Below, one piece after another: positions 56,564-64,000 of a stretch of DNA of 64,000 bases (position 1 is the first letter of the stretch; each line of letters begins with the position of its first letter). The notes under the pieces are model-generated. The model was given only the letters and a program-made list of their open reading frames with translations. It was not told the origin of the DNA and ran no database searches. Origin of the DNA: an uncultured Sutterella sp. (GTDB taxonomy: Bacteria; Pseudomonadota; Gammaproteobacteria; Burkholderiales; Burkholderiaceae_F). The stretch spans positions 127,320 to 191,319 of the forward strand of contig CATVXH010000003.1 of the NCBI GenBank assembly GCA_958347955.1, given 5' to 3'. Made by a program: the position numbers and the translations under genes.

Positions 56564-57676
56564 ATGATGAAGAAAACACTTTTGGCCTTGGCGGCCGCAG
56601 CTGTATTGGCAGGCTGCAGCTCTCCGAGCTCTCAGGCGCCTACCGAGCTCGAAGACTATAACTCCATTGCTGAACCTGATGTGGTTTGGTCCAAGAGTGT
56701 GGGCGAGAGTTTGACGAATTACTTGGTGCCCTCTGTTGTGGGCAGCACCGTGTATGTCGCCGGAGACAACACGGTATACCGTCTTGAAGCCGAAACGGGT
56801 GACGAGGTCTGGAGTTACGATACCGAGGCGCCGATTGCCGCCGGTGTCGGCAGCGACGGTTACATTGTGGCCGTCGGCACCGCCAAGGGAGAATTGGTTG
56901 TTCTGGATGCCGAAGGTAAAAAACTGTGGTCAACCTTTCTAACCAGTGAAATGGATGCCGTGCCCTTGGTCGGCAACGGGTTGGTGATTGTGCGCACGGC
57001 AGACACCCGTGTGACGGCGTTTGACGCCATGACGGGTGAACAGCGTTGGCGTTATCAACGTCAGGCTCCGTCGCTGACGGTTAAAAACGCATCCGGCATG
57101 ATTTTCTTTGGTCCGATGATTCTGGTCGGACAAAGCAACGGTTATTTGCTCGGCTTGTCGCCTGAAGGCCGCCCGGTGTGGCAGGCTTTGGTTTCTGAAG
57201 CCAGAGGTATTACCGAAGTGGAACGCCTCGTTGATATCTTAGGCACGCCGATGGTCAACCGAGATTTGCTTTGCGCCTCTGCTTTCCAAGGTCGTTTGGT
57301 GTGCATGGACGCTCAAAACGGACAGTTGCGCTTTACCCATGACGTGACGGCCATGACGCCTCCCGCGGCCGACGACCGTTTTGTGTTCATCGGCAATACC
57401 GCCAGCGAGCTTTACGCTTTTGATCGCGTGCGGGGTTATCCGGTATGGAAAAATGATAAGTTGAAGTGGCGTGGCGTGCGCGCCATCACTCCAATGTCGG
57501 GAGTTGTCGCCGTTGGTGATAGTGAGGGCTACATTCAAATTCTTAACCCTGAAAGCGGGGATATCATCGGACGCACTCATTTGAGCGGCGCCATTGTGTC
57601 GCCGGCTCAACCTTATGAGCAGGGTGCGATTTTCCAAACAGAAGAAGGCGAAGTGGCCTTCATCAAGGTGCAGTAA
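56564..57676 (+). CDS. bamB: Outer-membrane assembly lipoprotein BamB
   Basis: 370 aa from the ATG pair at 56564/56567. Seen: a lipoprotein signal peptide with lipobox LAGC, then an eight-bladed PQQ/WD-type beta-propeller with repeats such as YRLEAETGDEVWSY and TAFDAMTGEQRWRY. Subunit of the BAM complex that inserts beta-barrels, which would include the autotransporter in this window. 22 bases after yfgM and 3 before der. Confidence 0.95.
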   Translation: MMKKTLLALAAAAVLAGCSSPSSQAPTELEDYNSIAEPDVVWSKSVGESLTNYLVPSVVGSTVYVAGDNTVYRLEAETGDEVWSYDTEAPIAAGVGSDGYIVAVGTAKGELVVLDAEGKKLWSTFLTSEMDAVPLVGNGLVIVRTADTRVTAFDAMTGEQRWRYQRQAPSLTVKNASGMIFFGPMILVGQSNGYLLGLSPEGRPVWQALVSEARGITEVERLVDILGTPMVNRDLLCASAFQGRLVCMDAQNGQLRFTHDVTAMTPPAADDRFVFIGNTASELYAFDRVRGYPVWKNDKLKWRGVRAITPMSGVVAVGDSEGYIQILNPESGDIIGRTHLSGAIVSPAQPYEQGAIFQTEEGEVAFIKVQ

Positions 57677-57679
57677 AAC

Positions 57680-59029
57680 ATGCTTCCTGTGATTGCATTG
57701 GTCGGACGCCCGAATGTCGGCAAGTCCACGTTGTTTAACCGCCTGACTCGCTCTCGGGATGCGCTTGTCGCAGACTTTCCGGGATTGACCCGCGATCGGC
57801 AATACGGTGAGGGCCGTGTGGGGCCTCGTCCCTATATTGTGGTCGACACCGGCGGTTTTGAGCCTGTGAAAAGTCAGGGCATCGTTAAAGCGATGGCCAG
57901 TCAGGCAGAACTTGCGATTGAAGAAGCCGATGTGGTGATTTTTGTGGTTGATGCCCGCACGGGACTCACACCGCACGATGAGAGAATTGCCAATCATTTG
58001 CGCCGCACTCATCGCCCGGTTATTTTGGCAGTTAATAAGGCTGAGGGCTTGGACTCTGTTCATGCCGCTGAGTTTTATGAATTGGCGATGGGTGAGCCCA
58101 ACATGATCTCCGCCGCCCATGGTCACGGCGTTCACAACATGATTGAGCTCGCGCTTGCCCAGTGTCCGGAAGAAGAAATTCTGATCACCGATGACGATGA
58201 GTCGGAAGAAGGAAAGGCCCCCCGCATAAAAGTGGCGGTGGCGGGACGCCCCAATGCCGGTAAAAGCACTTTGATCAATGCCCTTTTGGGTGAGGAGCGC
58301 CTCATCGCCTATGACATGCCCGGTACGACTCGTGATTCTATTCGTGTGGATTTCGAGTACGATGGCCGTGATTATGCGTTGATCGATACCGCGGGTCTTC
58401 GTCGCAAGGGTAAGGTGTTTGAAGCAATCGAAAAGTTTTCCGTTGTGAAAACACTGCAGGCGATTGCTGATTCCAATGTTGTGATTCTTGTGCTTGATGC
58501 CAAAGAGGGCATCGCCGAGCATGACGCTCATATCGCCGGATATGTGCTTGAGAGCGGTCGAGCTCTGGTGGTGGCAATCAACAAGTGGGACGCGCTTGAC
58601 AGTTACGAACGCAGCCGCATTGATGAAGAAATGGAGCATAAGCTGCATTTTCTGAATTGGGCTCGCCAAATTCACATTTCCGCTTTGAAACGAAACGGTT
58701 TGAATCATTTGATGAAGGCTGTTTCGGACGCTCACGCGGCGGCATTTGCGAAGTTGTCAACGCCAAAATTGACTCGAGCGCTTATTGAGGCTGTGCAGCG
58801 TCAGTCTCCCCCCAGAGTCAAAGGCGTTCGTCCGAAATTGCGTTACGCTCACCAGGGCGGGCAGAATCCTCCCGTTGTGGTGATTCACGGCAACAGTCTC
58901 CAGGCCGTGCCTGATAGCTATAAACGTTATCTGGAAGGGTGGTTCAGAGATCAATTCAATCTGGCGGGTACACCTCTGAGGATTGAATTCAAGATCAATA
59001 AGAATCCCTATGTGGAAAAAAAGGATTAA
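57680..59029 (+). CDS. der: Double GTPase Der (EngA)
   Basis: 449 aa. Essential 50S assembly GTPase. Seen: two G-domains with P-loops GRPNVGKST (about 9-17) and GRPNAGKST (about 190-198), DTGGFE and [11 protein letters not shown] switch regions, NKAE and NKWD base motifs, and a C-terminal KH domain. Ends before a 70-base gap to hfq. Confidence 0.97.
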   Translation: MLPVIALVGRPNVGKSTLFNRLTRSRDALVADFPGLTRDRQYGEGRVGPRPYIVVDTGGFEPVKSQGIVKAMASQAELAIEEADVVIFVVDARTGLTPHDERIANHLRRTHRPVILAVNKAEGLDSVHAAEFYELAMGEPNMISAAHGHGVHNMIELALAQCPEEEILITDDDESEEGKAPRIKVAVAGRPNAGKSTLINALLGEERLIAYDMPGTTRDSIRVDFEYDGRDYALIDTAGLRRKGKVFEAIEKFSVVKTLQAIADSNVVILVLDAKEGIAEHDAHIAGYVLESGRALVVAINKWDALDSYERSRIDEEMEHKLHFLNWARQIHISALKRNGLNHLMKAVSDAHAAAFAKLSTPKLTRALIEAVQRQSPPRVKGVRPKLRYAHQGGQNPPVVVIHGNSLQAVPDSYKRYLEGWFRDQFNLAGTPLRIEFKINKNPYVEKKD

Positions 59030-59099
59030 ACTAATCGGCGGGTGTTCGATTGTCGGGCAACCTAACAAGAAGGCGTGATAAAACGCCCGGAGAATAAAA

Positions 59100-59336
59100 A
59101 TGACAAATAAAGGCCAACTTTTACAAGATCCGTTCCTTAACATTTTGCGCAAGGAACATATTCCGGTTTCCATCTACTTGGTCAACGGCATTAAGCTTCA
59201 AGGCCAGGTGGAATCGTTCGACCAATACGTGGTGCTGCTTCGCAATACAGTGACTCAAATGGTTTACAAGCATGCGATCAGCACGGTGGTGCCGACCAAG
59301 CCCGTGAACATGCCCCAAGCTGAAGACGCAGAGTAA
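59100..59336 (+). CDS. hfq: RNA chaperone Hfq
   Basis: 78 aa. Sm-like hexamer that pairs small RNAs with messages. Seen: [39 protein letters not shown] and the Sm2 motif [10 protein letters not shown]. The C-terminal tail is short. A strong hairpin follows directly, before hflX. Confidence 0.98.
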   Translation: MTNKGQLLQDPFLNILRKEHIPVSIYLVNGIKLQGQVESFDQYVVLLRNTVTQMVYKHAISTVVPTKPVNMPQAEDAE

Positions 59337-59361
59337 TCGAACAGATTATTAAGTGATTCTA

Positions 59362-59402
59362 AAAGAGTGTGCCGGGCATGGTGTGCTTGGCACGCTCTTT
59401 TT
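59362..59402 (+). terminator. Strong terminator between hfq and hflX
   Basis: 12-bp stem AAAGAGTGTGCC against GGCACGCTCTTT (59362-59373 with 59389-59400, one G-T pair) running into T5. The hflX start is only 12 bases further, so hflX depends on read-through. Confidence 0.85.
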
Positions 59403-59413
59403 GTCCTCTCATT

Positions 59414-60583
59414 ATGACCGTATTTCAAATTGATACCGCGCAAGAAAAATCCCCTCGCGCCTACTTGGTTTGTGTCAGCACTTCACGAGTGACGATCCCT
59501 GATGCGCCGGAAGAGCTCACCGAGCTTGCCCGAAGCGACGCGCTTGAACCGGTGGGAATGATGTTGGCGAAACGCGACAAACCTGATCCGGCCACTTACT
59601 TAGGCAGCGGGAAAATTACCGAGCTTGCCGATGAAGTCAAGCGTCTTGATATTGGTGTTGTCGTCTTTGATGTGGCTTTAAGCGCGGCTCAGCAGCGCAA
59701 CATTGAGCGGATAATCGGCGTCGCAGTGCTTGACCGCACGCAACTGATTTTAGAAATTTTCCAACGAAGGGCCAAAAGCCGCGAAGGGCGACTTCAAGTC
59801 GAGTTGGCGCGGTTGGAACATTTGTCCACCCGTTTGGTGCGCGGTTGGACACACTTGGAACGTCAGCGCGGCGGTTTGGGAAAAACCGGCGGTCCGGGTG
59901 AAAAGCAAATCGAATTGGACCGACGCATGATCGGCGTGCGCGTTAAGCAATTAAAAGAGCAGCTAAAAAAATTAGCCAAACAGCGCAACACTCAAAGAAA
60001 AGGACGCTCAAGAAGCGATATCGTTTCGTTGTCCATTGTGGGTTACACCAATGCGGGTAAATCCACACTTTTTAATACGCTCACCAAATCTGATATCTAC
60101 GCGGCCGATCAACTTTTCGCAACCTTGGATACAACCGCTCGGCGTTGTTACGTGGGAGACGGTGAAAGCGTTGTTTTAAGCGATACGGTGGGTTTTATTC
60201 GGGGGCTTCCGCACCAATTGGTTGAAGCCTTCAAGTCCACATTGGATGAGACGGTTCACGCGGATATTCTGTTACACGTGGTTGACGCTTCCAGTCCGGC
60301 TAAAGATGATCAGATAGTTGAAGTCAATAAAGTGCTCGAAGAAATTGATGCGCATCAGATTCCCACGATTTTGGTTCTCAATAAAATCGACAAAACCGAT
60401 TTAGAGGCGGAAATTTTGAGAAACCCTGCGGGCGATATTGAGGCTGTTCGCATCTCTGCGTTAAAGGGGATTGGGCTGGATATTTTGAGAGAGGCTATTT
60501 TGGAAAAATCACGCCAAATCAAACAGCAAAATCAGAGCCTGCCCAGAGAGCCCGAAGATTGGGAACTCGAATTGGATAACTAA
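59414..60583 (+). CDS. hflX: Ribosome-associated GTPase HflX
   Basis: 389 aa from ATG 59414 (MTVFQIDTAQEK). Rescues and splits stalled 70S ribosomes, notably after heat shock. Seen: the N-terminal HflX domain with GSGKITELADEVK, the Gly-rich linker RGWTHLERQRGGLGKTGGPG, P-loop GYTNAGKSTLFN, DTVGFIR and NKID. The usual followers in betaproteobacteria, hflK and hflC, are not here: a terminator and an IS3 element come next. Confidence 0.95.
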   Translation: MTVFQIDTAQEKSPRAYLVCVSTSRVTIPDAPEELTELARSDALEPVGMMLAKRDKPDPATYLGSGKITELADEVKRLDIGVVVFDVALSAAQQRNIERIIGVAVLDRTQLILEIFQRRAKSREGRLQVELARLEHLSTRLVRGWTHLERQRGGLGKTGGPGEKQIELDRRMIGVRVKQLKEQLKKLAKQRNTQRKGRSRSDIVSLSIVGYTNAGKSTLFNTLTKSDIYAADQLFATLDTTARRCYVGDGESVVLSDTVGFIRGLPHQLVEAFKSTLDETVHADILLHVVDASSPAKDDQIVEVNKVLEEIDAHQIPTILVLNKIDKTDLEAEILRNPAGDIEAVRISALKGIGLDILREAILEKSRQIKQQNQSLPREPEDWELELDN

Positions 60584-60602
60584 TTTGACTCCAATTTTTT
60601 TC

Positions 60603-60646
60603 AAAAATACCTTCGTAATCAATAGGTAGATTGCGAAGGTATTTTT
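60603..60646. terminator. Terminator of hflX
   Basis: Perfect 12-bp stem AAAATACCTTCG/CGAAGGTATTTT (60604-60615 with 60634-60645) with an inner AATC/GATT pair; T5 on the right, A-run on the left, so it works both ways. Intact just outside the IS left end. Confidence 0.88.
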
Positions 60647-60658
60647 CAATGCTGTCGG

Positions 60659-60683
60659 TGACCTTGCCTGAAATTGGTTGACA
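60659..60683. repeat. IS3 left terminal inverted repeat
   Basis: TGACCTTGCCTG at the outer end and GTTGACA at the inner end; shares GCCTGAAA and GTTGACA with the other end. Confidence 0.7.
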
Positions 60684-60771
60684 GTTTTCTAAACTATGAC
60701 TGATTAGATTGACAGGTTTTTCTCTTTTGCCTAATTTTCTTTACAGCTAAAAATTTAAAACCTGATTGGAT

Positions 60772-60802
60772 TGACACTCTGAAGCTATCTTTCAGAGTGT
60801 CA
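60772..60802. other. Hairpin inside the IS, behind orfB
   Basis: Perfect 12-bp stem TGACACTCTGAA/TTCAGAGTGTCA (60772-60783 with 60791-60802), 7-base loop. On the plus strand it is followed by a T-rich run, so it may stop outside transcription entering the element antisense to the transposase. Confidence 0.55.
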
Positions 60803-60820
60803 TCTTATTTTACCTCCTCC

Positions 60821-61708
60821 TTATCCTTGCCTTGCTTGGTTGCGTTCTCTAAACGTTTTCCAATGCCGTTTGGGAGTGGCTCCCTGATCGTGAACCTCTG
60901 ACGGTGTCTGGTAATCCAAACTCATGTGTGGACGTAGATCGTTATAAGCTTTAATGGCTCTTGAGACTCGTCCCCGGCAGTCTTCATAGTTTTTAATGTC
61001 TACACCATAAAGCCACTCACTTTTGATGATGCCGTTGACTCTTTCAGCGACGGCATTTTCCAATGGATCTCCACTCTCGGTCATTGAAATTCGCATGCCA
61101 CGTGACTTTAAATCGTTCACGTAGTCAAAGCTGCTGTACTGACAGCCCCGGTCGGAATGATGGATTAGCCCTCTCGAGTCTTGTGGATAAGACAAGCTCT
61201 GCAATGCCATCTGCAGTGCACTTCGACAATGAATAGTTTGCAGAGTCTTCCCCAGTGCCCAACCAACGATTTTTCTCGAGTACAAGTCCGTTATCAGCGA
61301 GAGGTAACAAACACCATCACGAGTTTCAACGTAGGTGATGTCACTAACCCAAGCTTGATTGGGCGCCGTAAAGACTTTATCCCGGATAAGATTCGGATAA
61401 CGCTTGAAGGGATGCTCAGAGTCGGTGGTTCGGTAACGCTTACGCCGTTTAATGCGTAACAACAAACCTTGTTCTGATGATAATAGATCCACAAACTTAT
61501 CCCTACCGGGCAAGCCCGCTTGAGAGCCAAAGTTTTGCTTGATCAGAATATAAATCTTACGCGAACCCAAACGTGGCATTTGCTCTCGATAAGTTCTTAC
61601 CGTTTGCACGATAAGCTCCCTGAGAGCCTGTTGGGAAAAATCACTTTCGTTTGCGTGTTGGTAATAAGATTGGCGGCTATAACCAAACAGCGCACAGCAC
61701 TTACCCAA
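60821..61708 (-). CDS. IS3-family transposase OrfB (DDE domain)
   Basis: 295 aa as counted from a TTG; the frame is open back to the slippery site, so it is probably made only as an OrfAB fusion by -1 frameshift. Seen: an HTH_21-type segment (YSRQSYYQ), integrase core with Asp123 (WVSDITYV), Asp186 (HHSDRGCQY) and Glu222 (NAVAERVNG), the D-D-35-E arrangement, and the ending VSRAIKAYNDLRPHMSLDYQ. All catalytic residues are present. Confidence 0.93.
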   Translation of the reverse strand: MGKCCALFGYSRQSYYQHANESDFSQQALRELIVQTVRTYREQMPRLGSRKIYILIKQNFGSQAGLPGRDKFVDLLSSEQGLLLRIKRRKRYRTTDSEHPFKRYPNLIRDKVFTAPNQAWVSDITYVETRDGVCYLSLITDLYSRKIVGWALGKTLQTIHCRSALQMALQSLSYPQDSRGLIHHSDRGCQYSSFDYVNDLKSRGMRISMTESGDPLENAVAERVNGIIKSEWLYGVDIKNYEDCRGRVSRAIKAYNDLRPHMSLDYQTPSEVHDQGATPKRHWKTFRERNQARQG

Positions 61709-61740
61709 GCCAATATGCGGATAAATGCCGTGCAGCCAGC

Positions 61741-62154
61741 TTACTGTTTGGTGCCAGATTTTTTTCGGATGGGAATGTTGAATTGTTGCTCAGCCACTTC
61801 AATCATATGTTTGAAGGCTTCGCTGCGAATCTTCTCCAGTTCAAGAGCCCTTTTCAAGCGTTTGAGCTCTCGGAGCTGCTCTTGAGGACTCATCGCCTTG
61901 AACTCATCATCCATACCGTCGTGTGACTGACGCATGATCTGAGTCTCCTCGATGTAGCGCCCAACCCATTGATACAAGATATGAGCGCTACTGAGATGAT
62001 ACCTTGCCGCCACTTCTTTGGCATCAAGACCTTTGCGCAAAAATTCCAGAGCGATTTGGTTGCGCTCTTCTTGGCTAAAGCGTGCTCGTGCTTGAACAAT
62101 CTTTGCACAATAGTCTCGGTAGCCTGGATCCGTTGAATGAATGAAATACGTCAT
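61741..62154 (-). CDS. IS3-family OrfA (DNA-binding)
   Basis: 137 aa. Seen: a helix-turn-helix (LDAKEVAARYHLSSAHILYQW) and a C-terminal leucine-zipper-like helix (QEQLRELKRLKRALELEKIR) for dimerisation. It binds the IS ends. Its last codons contain the A7 slippery site that feeds translation into OrfB. Confidence 0.9.
   Translation of the reverse strand: MTYFIHSTDPGYRDYCAKIVQARARFSQEERNQIALEFLRKGLDAKEVAARYHLSSAHILYQWVGRYIEETQIMRQSHDGMDDEFKAMSPQEQLRELKRLKRALELEKIRSEAFKHMIEVAEQQFNIPIRKKSGTKQ
61759..61765 (-). promoter_or_regulatory. -1 ribosomal frameshift site of the IS3 element
   Basis: Seven A on the minus strand (read as CGA AAA AAA) near the end of orfA. Slipping back one base enters the orfB frame with no stop codon in between, giving an OrfAB fusion as in other IS3 elements. 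Confidence 0.7.
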
Positions 62155-62180
62155 TTGACACTCCTTTGTTGGTCAAAAGG

Positions 62181-62205
62181 TGTCAACTTTTTTCAGGCTA
62201 AGACA
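62181..62205. repeat. IS3 right terminal inverted repeat
   Basis: On the minus strand it begins TGTCTTAGCCTG and ends GTTGACA; partner of the repeat at 60659-60683. Confidence 0.7.
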
Positions 62206-62322
62206 CCTCCAATTGTGAAAACAATTACTCTAAAATGACTCATTCATTTCGGGTTTTCGATGAATAAAGATTCTTAGGACGAATTGAGGGGGAGGCTAGG
62301 TCTCTTTTGCAAATCCGACATT

Positions 62323-62333
62323 CCCCCCCCCCC
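62323..62333. repeat. Homopolymer C11 tract with adjoining CA repeat
   Basis: Eleven C followed by a short alternating AC stretch (62334-62342), 38 bases past the nitrilase stop and 118 bases from the IS end. Slippage-prone. No open frame crosses it. Confidence 0.75.
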
Positions 62334-62371
62334 ACACACACAACTGTTCAAGGAAATTAAATAGTTAGAAA

Positions 62372-63292
62372 TTATTTTTCATGGACAATGAGTTCTAGGA
62401 CGTCTGGTCTTGCGTAGTGTCCCACTACATCGTGCTCCATCTTACATGCCGCGGGTAACTCCATATCAAGTTCAGCATAAATAACACACTCCTTATCCCA
62501 AATGGGCTCAGTTAGATAATGTCCAAATGGATCAATGATGCAACTGCCGCCTCGGCAAACCATCTCTGGCAACTGTTTGATCTTTTCCTCTTCATGTAGA
62601 TCAAGAGGATATGACGATCGTCTAATGAGCATATCTGCATTGACGACATAACACTTTCCCTCTATAGCAATATGTTGAATGGTAGCTTGCCATTCGGGAT
62701 TATCGTTAGTGTTGGGAGCAAGATAGATAGTGATACCTTTTTGGTAGAGAGCGACTCTCGCAAGCGGCATATAACTTTCCCAACAAATCATGCTTGCAAT
62801 TGGTCCCCAAGGAGTCTCAGTCACAGGGAAGTAGTCTTTATTTGCATCCCCCCAAACAAATCGTTCGGCACCAGTAGGCTTTAATTTACGATGAATCTTG
62901 TAGTTACCATTTGGCTCGAAAATTGCGTTAGAGTTATATAGCGTTCCACTTATTTCGTCTCGCTCAGAAAATCCTAGGCTAATATAGGCTCCTGTTTGCT
63001 TAGCTTTCTGAGCTAGTGCTTTAAACTCCTCGCCCCCGACAACAATCGAAGCGTCATAGTAGCGCTTCCAATCTTTTCTTCCATCTTCCGTGCGTTTACC
63101 CATACTAAAGCCAAAATTCATTCCGACGGGATAGCCGGGAATAAATAACTCTGGAAAAACAATTAAGTCAGGCCGCTCGGCTGCTGTTTGGTCAATGTAA
63201 TTAATTACTTTGGTAAATGAAGCTTTCTTATCAAACATGACAGGCTCAGCTTGCACTAAAGCAATCTTGCATTTTTGTTTCAGATTTTTCAT
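62372..63292 (-). CDS. Nitrilase-type carbon-nitrogen hydrolase
   Basis: 306 aa. Seen: the complete triad of the nitrilase superfamily, Glu48 in VFPELFIPGYP, Lys136 in HRKLKPTGAER and Cys170 in MICWESYMPLAR. The CWE context and the KPT motif fit true nitrilases (nitrile to acid plus ammonia) better than amidases or NadE-type domains. Cytosolic. Good ribosome-binding site (GGAG). The DNA looks more AT-rich than the core genes, and it lies beside an IS, so acquisition by transfer is plausible. Natural substrate unknown. Confidence 0.87.
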   Translation of the reverse strand: MKNLKQKCKIALVQAEPVMFDKKASFTKVINYIDQTAAERPDLIVFPELFIPGYPVGMNFGFSMGKRTEDGRKDWKRYYDASIVVGGEEFKALAQKAKQTGAYISLGFSERDEISGTLYNSNAIFEPNGNYKIHRKLKPTGAERFVWGDANKDYFPVTETPWGPIASMICWESYMPLARVALYQKGITIYLAPNTNDNPEWQATIQHIAIEGKCYVVNADMLIRRSSYPLDLHEEEKIKQLPEMVCRGGSCIIDPFGHYLTEPIWDKECVIYAELDMELPAACKMEHDVVGHYARPDVLELIVHEK

Positions 63293-63423
63293 GGTAATCT
63301 CCGTATATTTTCAATGAAAGATACAAACGATAAGTTATAAAAAAATCATTAAAAAATTGCCTTGTCTTCTTTTTAACTTCAATCAATACAGACAAACGTA
63401 CCCTCCCCTTGACCTTAACAAGG

Positions 63424-63753
63424 TTATGCCCTAGAGCACAATTTAAGCCCTGCTACACCAATAAGACATAAGAAGGCAAAAAACAATTGCATCTTAGTAA
63501 GACTTTCTTGAAAGAAAAAAAGACCAAAAAGAAGAATTCCAATAGAGCCAAGCGTTGTCCAAATGACGTACGTCAACCCTGCTGGCAAAGATCGCATGAC
63601 AACTGCGAGAAGCCACATATTTATGCAGCTCAGTAAAAAGGGAACGGCAATGAAAATTTTGCCCAAGGAATAGTAGGAGATCGCCTTTAAAGAGCAACCC
63701 CAAGAAATTTCGGTAACAACAGCTACAATCAAAAGAACCCACGCAGATGACAT
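63424..63753 (-). CDS. Small multidrug resistance (SMR) exporter, SugE/Gdx-like
   Basis: 109 aa, four membrane helices. Seen: the essential membrane Glu15 in VVTEISW, followed by LKA in the place of the GLK of guanidinium exporters, MRSLPAGLTYVIWTTLG, and the ending GVAGLKL. These lean to the SugE/Gdx branch (guanidinium or quaternary ammonium export) rather than EmrE. GGAG ribosome-binding site and a matched promoter upstream. No guanidine riboswitch was found. Probably shares a transcript with the nitrilase 131 bases downstream. Confidence 0.85.
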   Translation of the reverse strand: MSSAWVLLIVAVVTEISWGCSLKAISYYSLGKIFIAVPFLLSCINMWLLAVVMRSLPAGLTYVIWTTLGSIGILLFGLFFFQESLTKMQLFFAFLCLIGVAGLKLCSRA

Positions 63754-63791
63754 AGAGTATCTCCAGTGGGCTCATAACTTAAAATGGTTTA

Positions 63792-63820
63792 ACACTATGG
63801 AAACCCTCAGATAGAGTCAA
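63792..63820 (-). promoter_or_regulatory. Promoter for the SMR gene
   Basis: On the minus strand, TTGACT (63815-63820) and TAGTGT (63792-63797) with a 17-base spacer, about 40 bases before the start codon. Confidence 0.5.
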
Positions 63821-63961
63821 ACCAAAATAAACTCCAGGTGATTTTAGCAATAATTTGCCCCAATTAAGGTACCCTGCAGTGATTATGCCATTAGGGAAAA
63901 CAATTAAAACACAGCCTCTCGAAAGACCAAGGAACCTACGGGGGCGGGCTAGAAACTGTTA

Positions 63962-63970
63962 TGCTATAAT
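63962..63970 (+). promoter_or_regulatory. Extended -10 element pointing out of the window
   Basis: TGCTATAAT on the plus strand, an ideal extended -10. No -35 match at the right distance; the DNA before it is unusually GC-rich (ACGGGGGCGGGC). It probably serves a gene beyond the window end. Confidence 0.4.
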
Positions 63971-64000
63971 TACTCAAACCTACTTTATGTTAATTAAAAT

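Larger units (their letters stand above)
60659..62205 (-). mobile_element. IS3-family insertion sequence, apparently intact
   Basis: About 1547 bp between imperfect 25-base terminal inverted repeats (19 of 25 match by eye), both starting TG. It carries orfA and orfB on the minus strand, a seven-A slippery site between them, and a complete DDE triad with 35 residues between the second Asp and the Glu. No direct target duplication is evident in the adjoining bases (CGG left, CCT right), so ends or history may differ slightly from this proposal. Confidence 0.82.

Noticed and set aside
57239..58735. 498-codon open frame opposite bamB and der
   Set aside because: It spans two well-supported genes on the other strand and its composition (His/Arg/Asn-rich) is that of an antisense shadow.
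60772..60802. 12-bp inverted repeat taken as the IS3 end
   Set aside because: It is a self-contained hairpin; the sequence at 60659-60683 matches the other end of the element much better.
63754..64000. Guanidine (ykkC-type) riboswitch before the SMR gene
   Set aside because: A minus-strand stretch with GTAGGTTCC and CGAGAGG recalls part of the class I motif, but the GCGGGA...AAAGCCCG part is missing, and no class II ACGR-loop hairpins or class III elements are present.

Overview
The window is a dense run of about 60 protein-coding genes on both strands. No rRNA, tRNA or CRISPR array was recognised. Gene orders (ndk-rlmN-ispG-hisS-yfgM-bamB-der-hfq-hflX, nadE-glnB, hemC-hemD, grpE-dnaK-dnaJ, rsxB-nth) and the protein sequences point to a betaproteobacterium of the Burkholderiales. 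The moderate G+C, a large autotransporter and small intergenic gaps suggest a host-associated Sutterellaceae-type organism (Sutterella/Parasutterella). That placement is inference from sequence feel and synteny; no search was run.

Layout. 1-4.7 kb: 3' end of mrp, a YheT-type hydrolase, a secreted VWA-OmpA protein, a GNAT acetyltransferase, a queuosine-precursor transporter with a structured leader, and queC. 4.8-9.9 kb: hemH, then the heat-shock chaperones grpE, dnaK and dnaJ with two well-matched sigma-32 promoters. 9.9-17.3 kb: PAP2 phosphatase, a TehA/SLAC1-like transporter, then a minus-strand accessory unit (repeat-HTH protein, 1185-aa autotransporter, second VWA-OmpA protein). 17.3-29.6 kb: dinB, brnQ, mntP, asparaginase, an aspartate-racemase remnant, rpsP, rimM, the iron-sulphur run fdxA-fpr-rsxB-nth, pncB, nhaD and an RhlE-type helicase. 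29.8-41.8 kb: relA, cstA, an aminotransferase, argH, hemC-hemD, ppaC, nadE, glnB. 41.8-47.0 kb: a candidate structured RNA, an unrecognised protein, a WYL regulator, a metallophosphoesterase, an AI-2E-family membrane protein and a Nudix hydrolase. 47.2-60.6 kb: argG, lolC-lolD-tatD, then the ndk-to-hflX housekeeping run. 60.7-64 kb: an intact IS3-family element followed by an accessory nitrilase and an SMR exporter.

How it fits together. Most genes are core metabolism: heme (hemH, hemC, hemD), arginine (argH, argG), NAD (pncB, nadE), queuosine (transporter, queC), stringent response (relA) and envelope biogenesis (lolCD, bamB, yfgM). Nearly every convergent or terminal gene is closed by a clear hairpin terminator, so transcription units are easy to read.

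Points most worth attention: the autotransporter/VWA-OmpA operon with an OrfA-like repeat-HTH gene upstream; a structured, UUCG-capped element between glnB and an unrecognised gene; a NadE whose glutaminase domain looks dead; Cys-rich additions on GrpE and Ndk; a leader that hides the ribosome-binding site of the queuosine-precursor transporter; and a multi-tier hairpin between dnaK and dnaJ.
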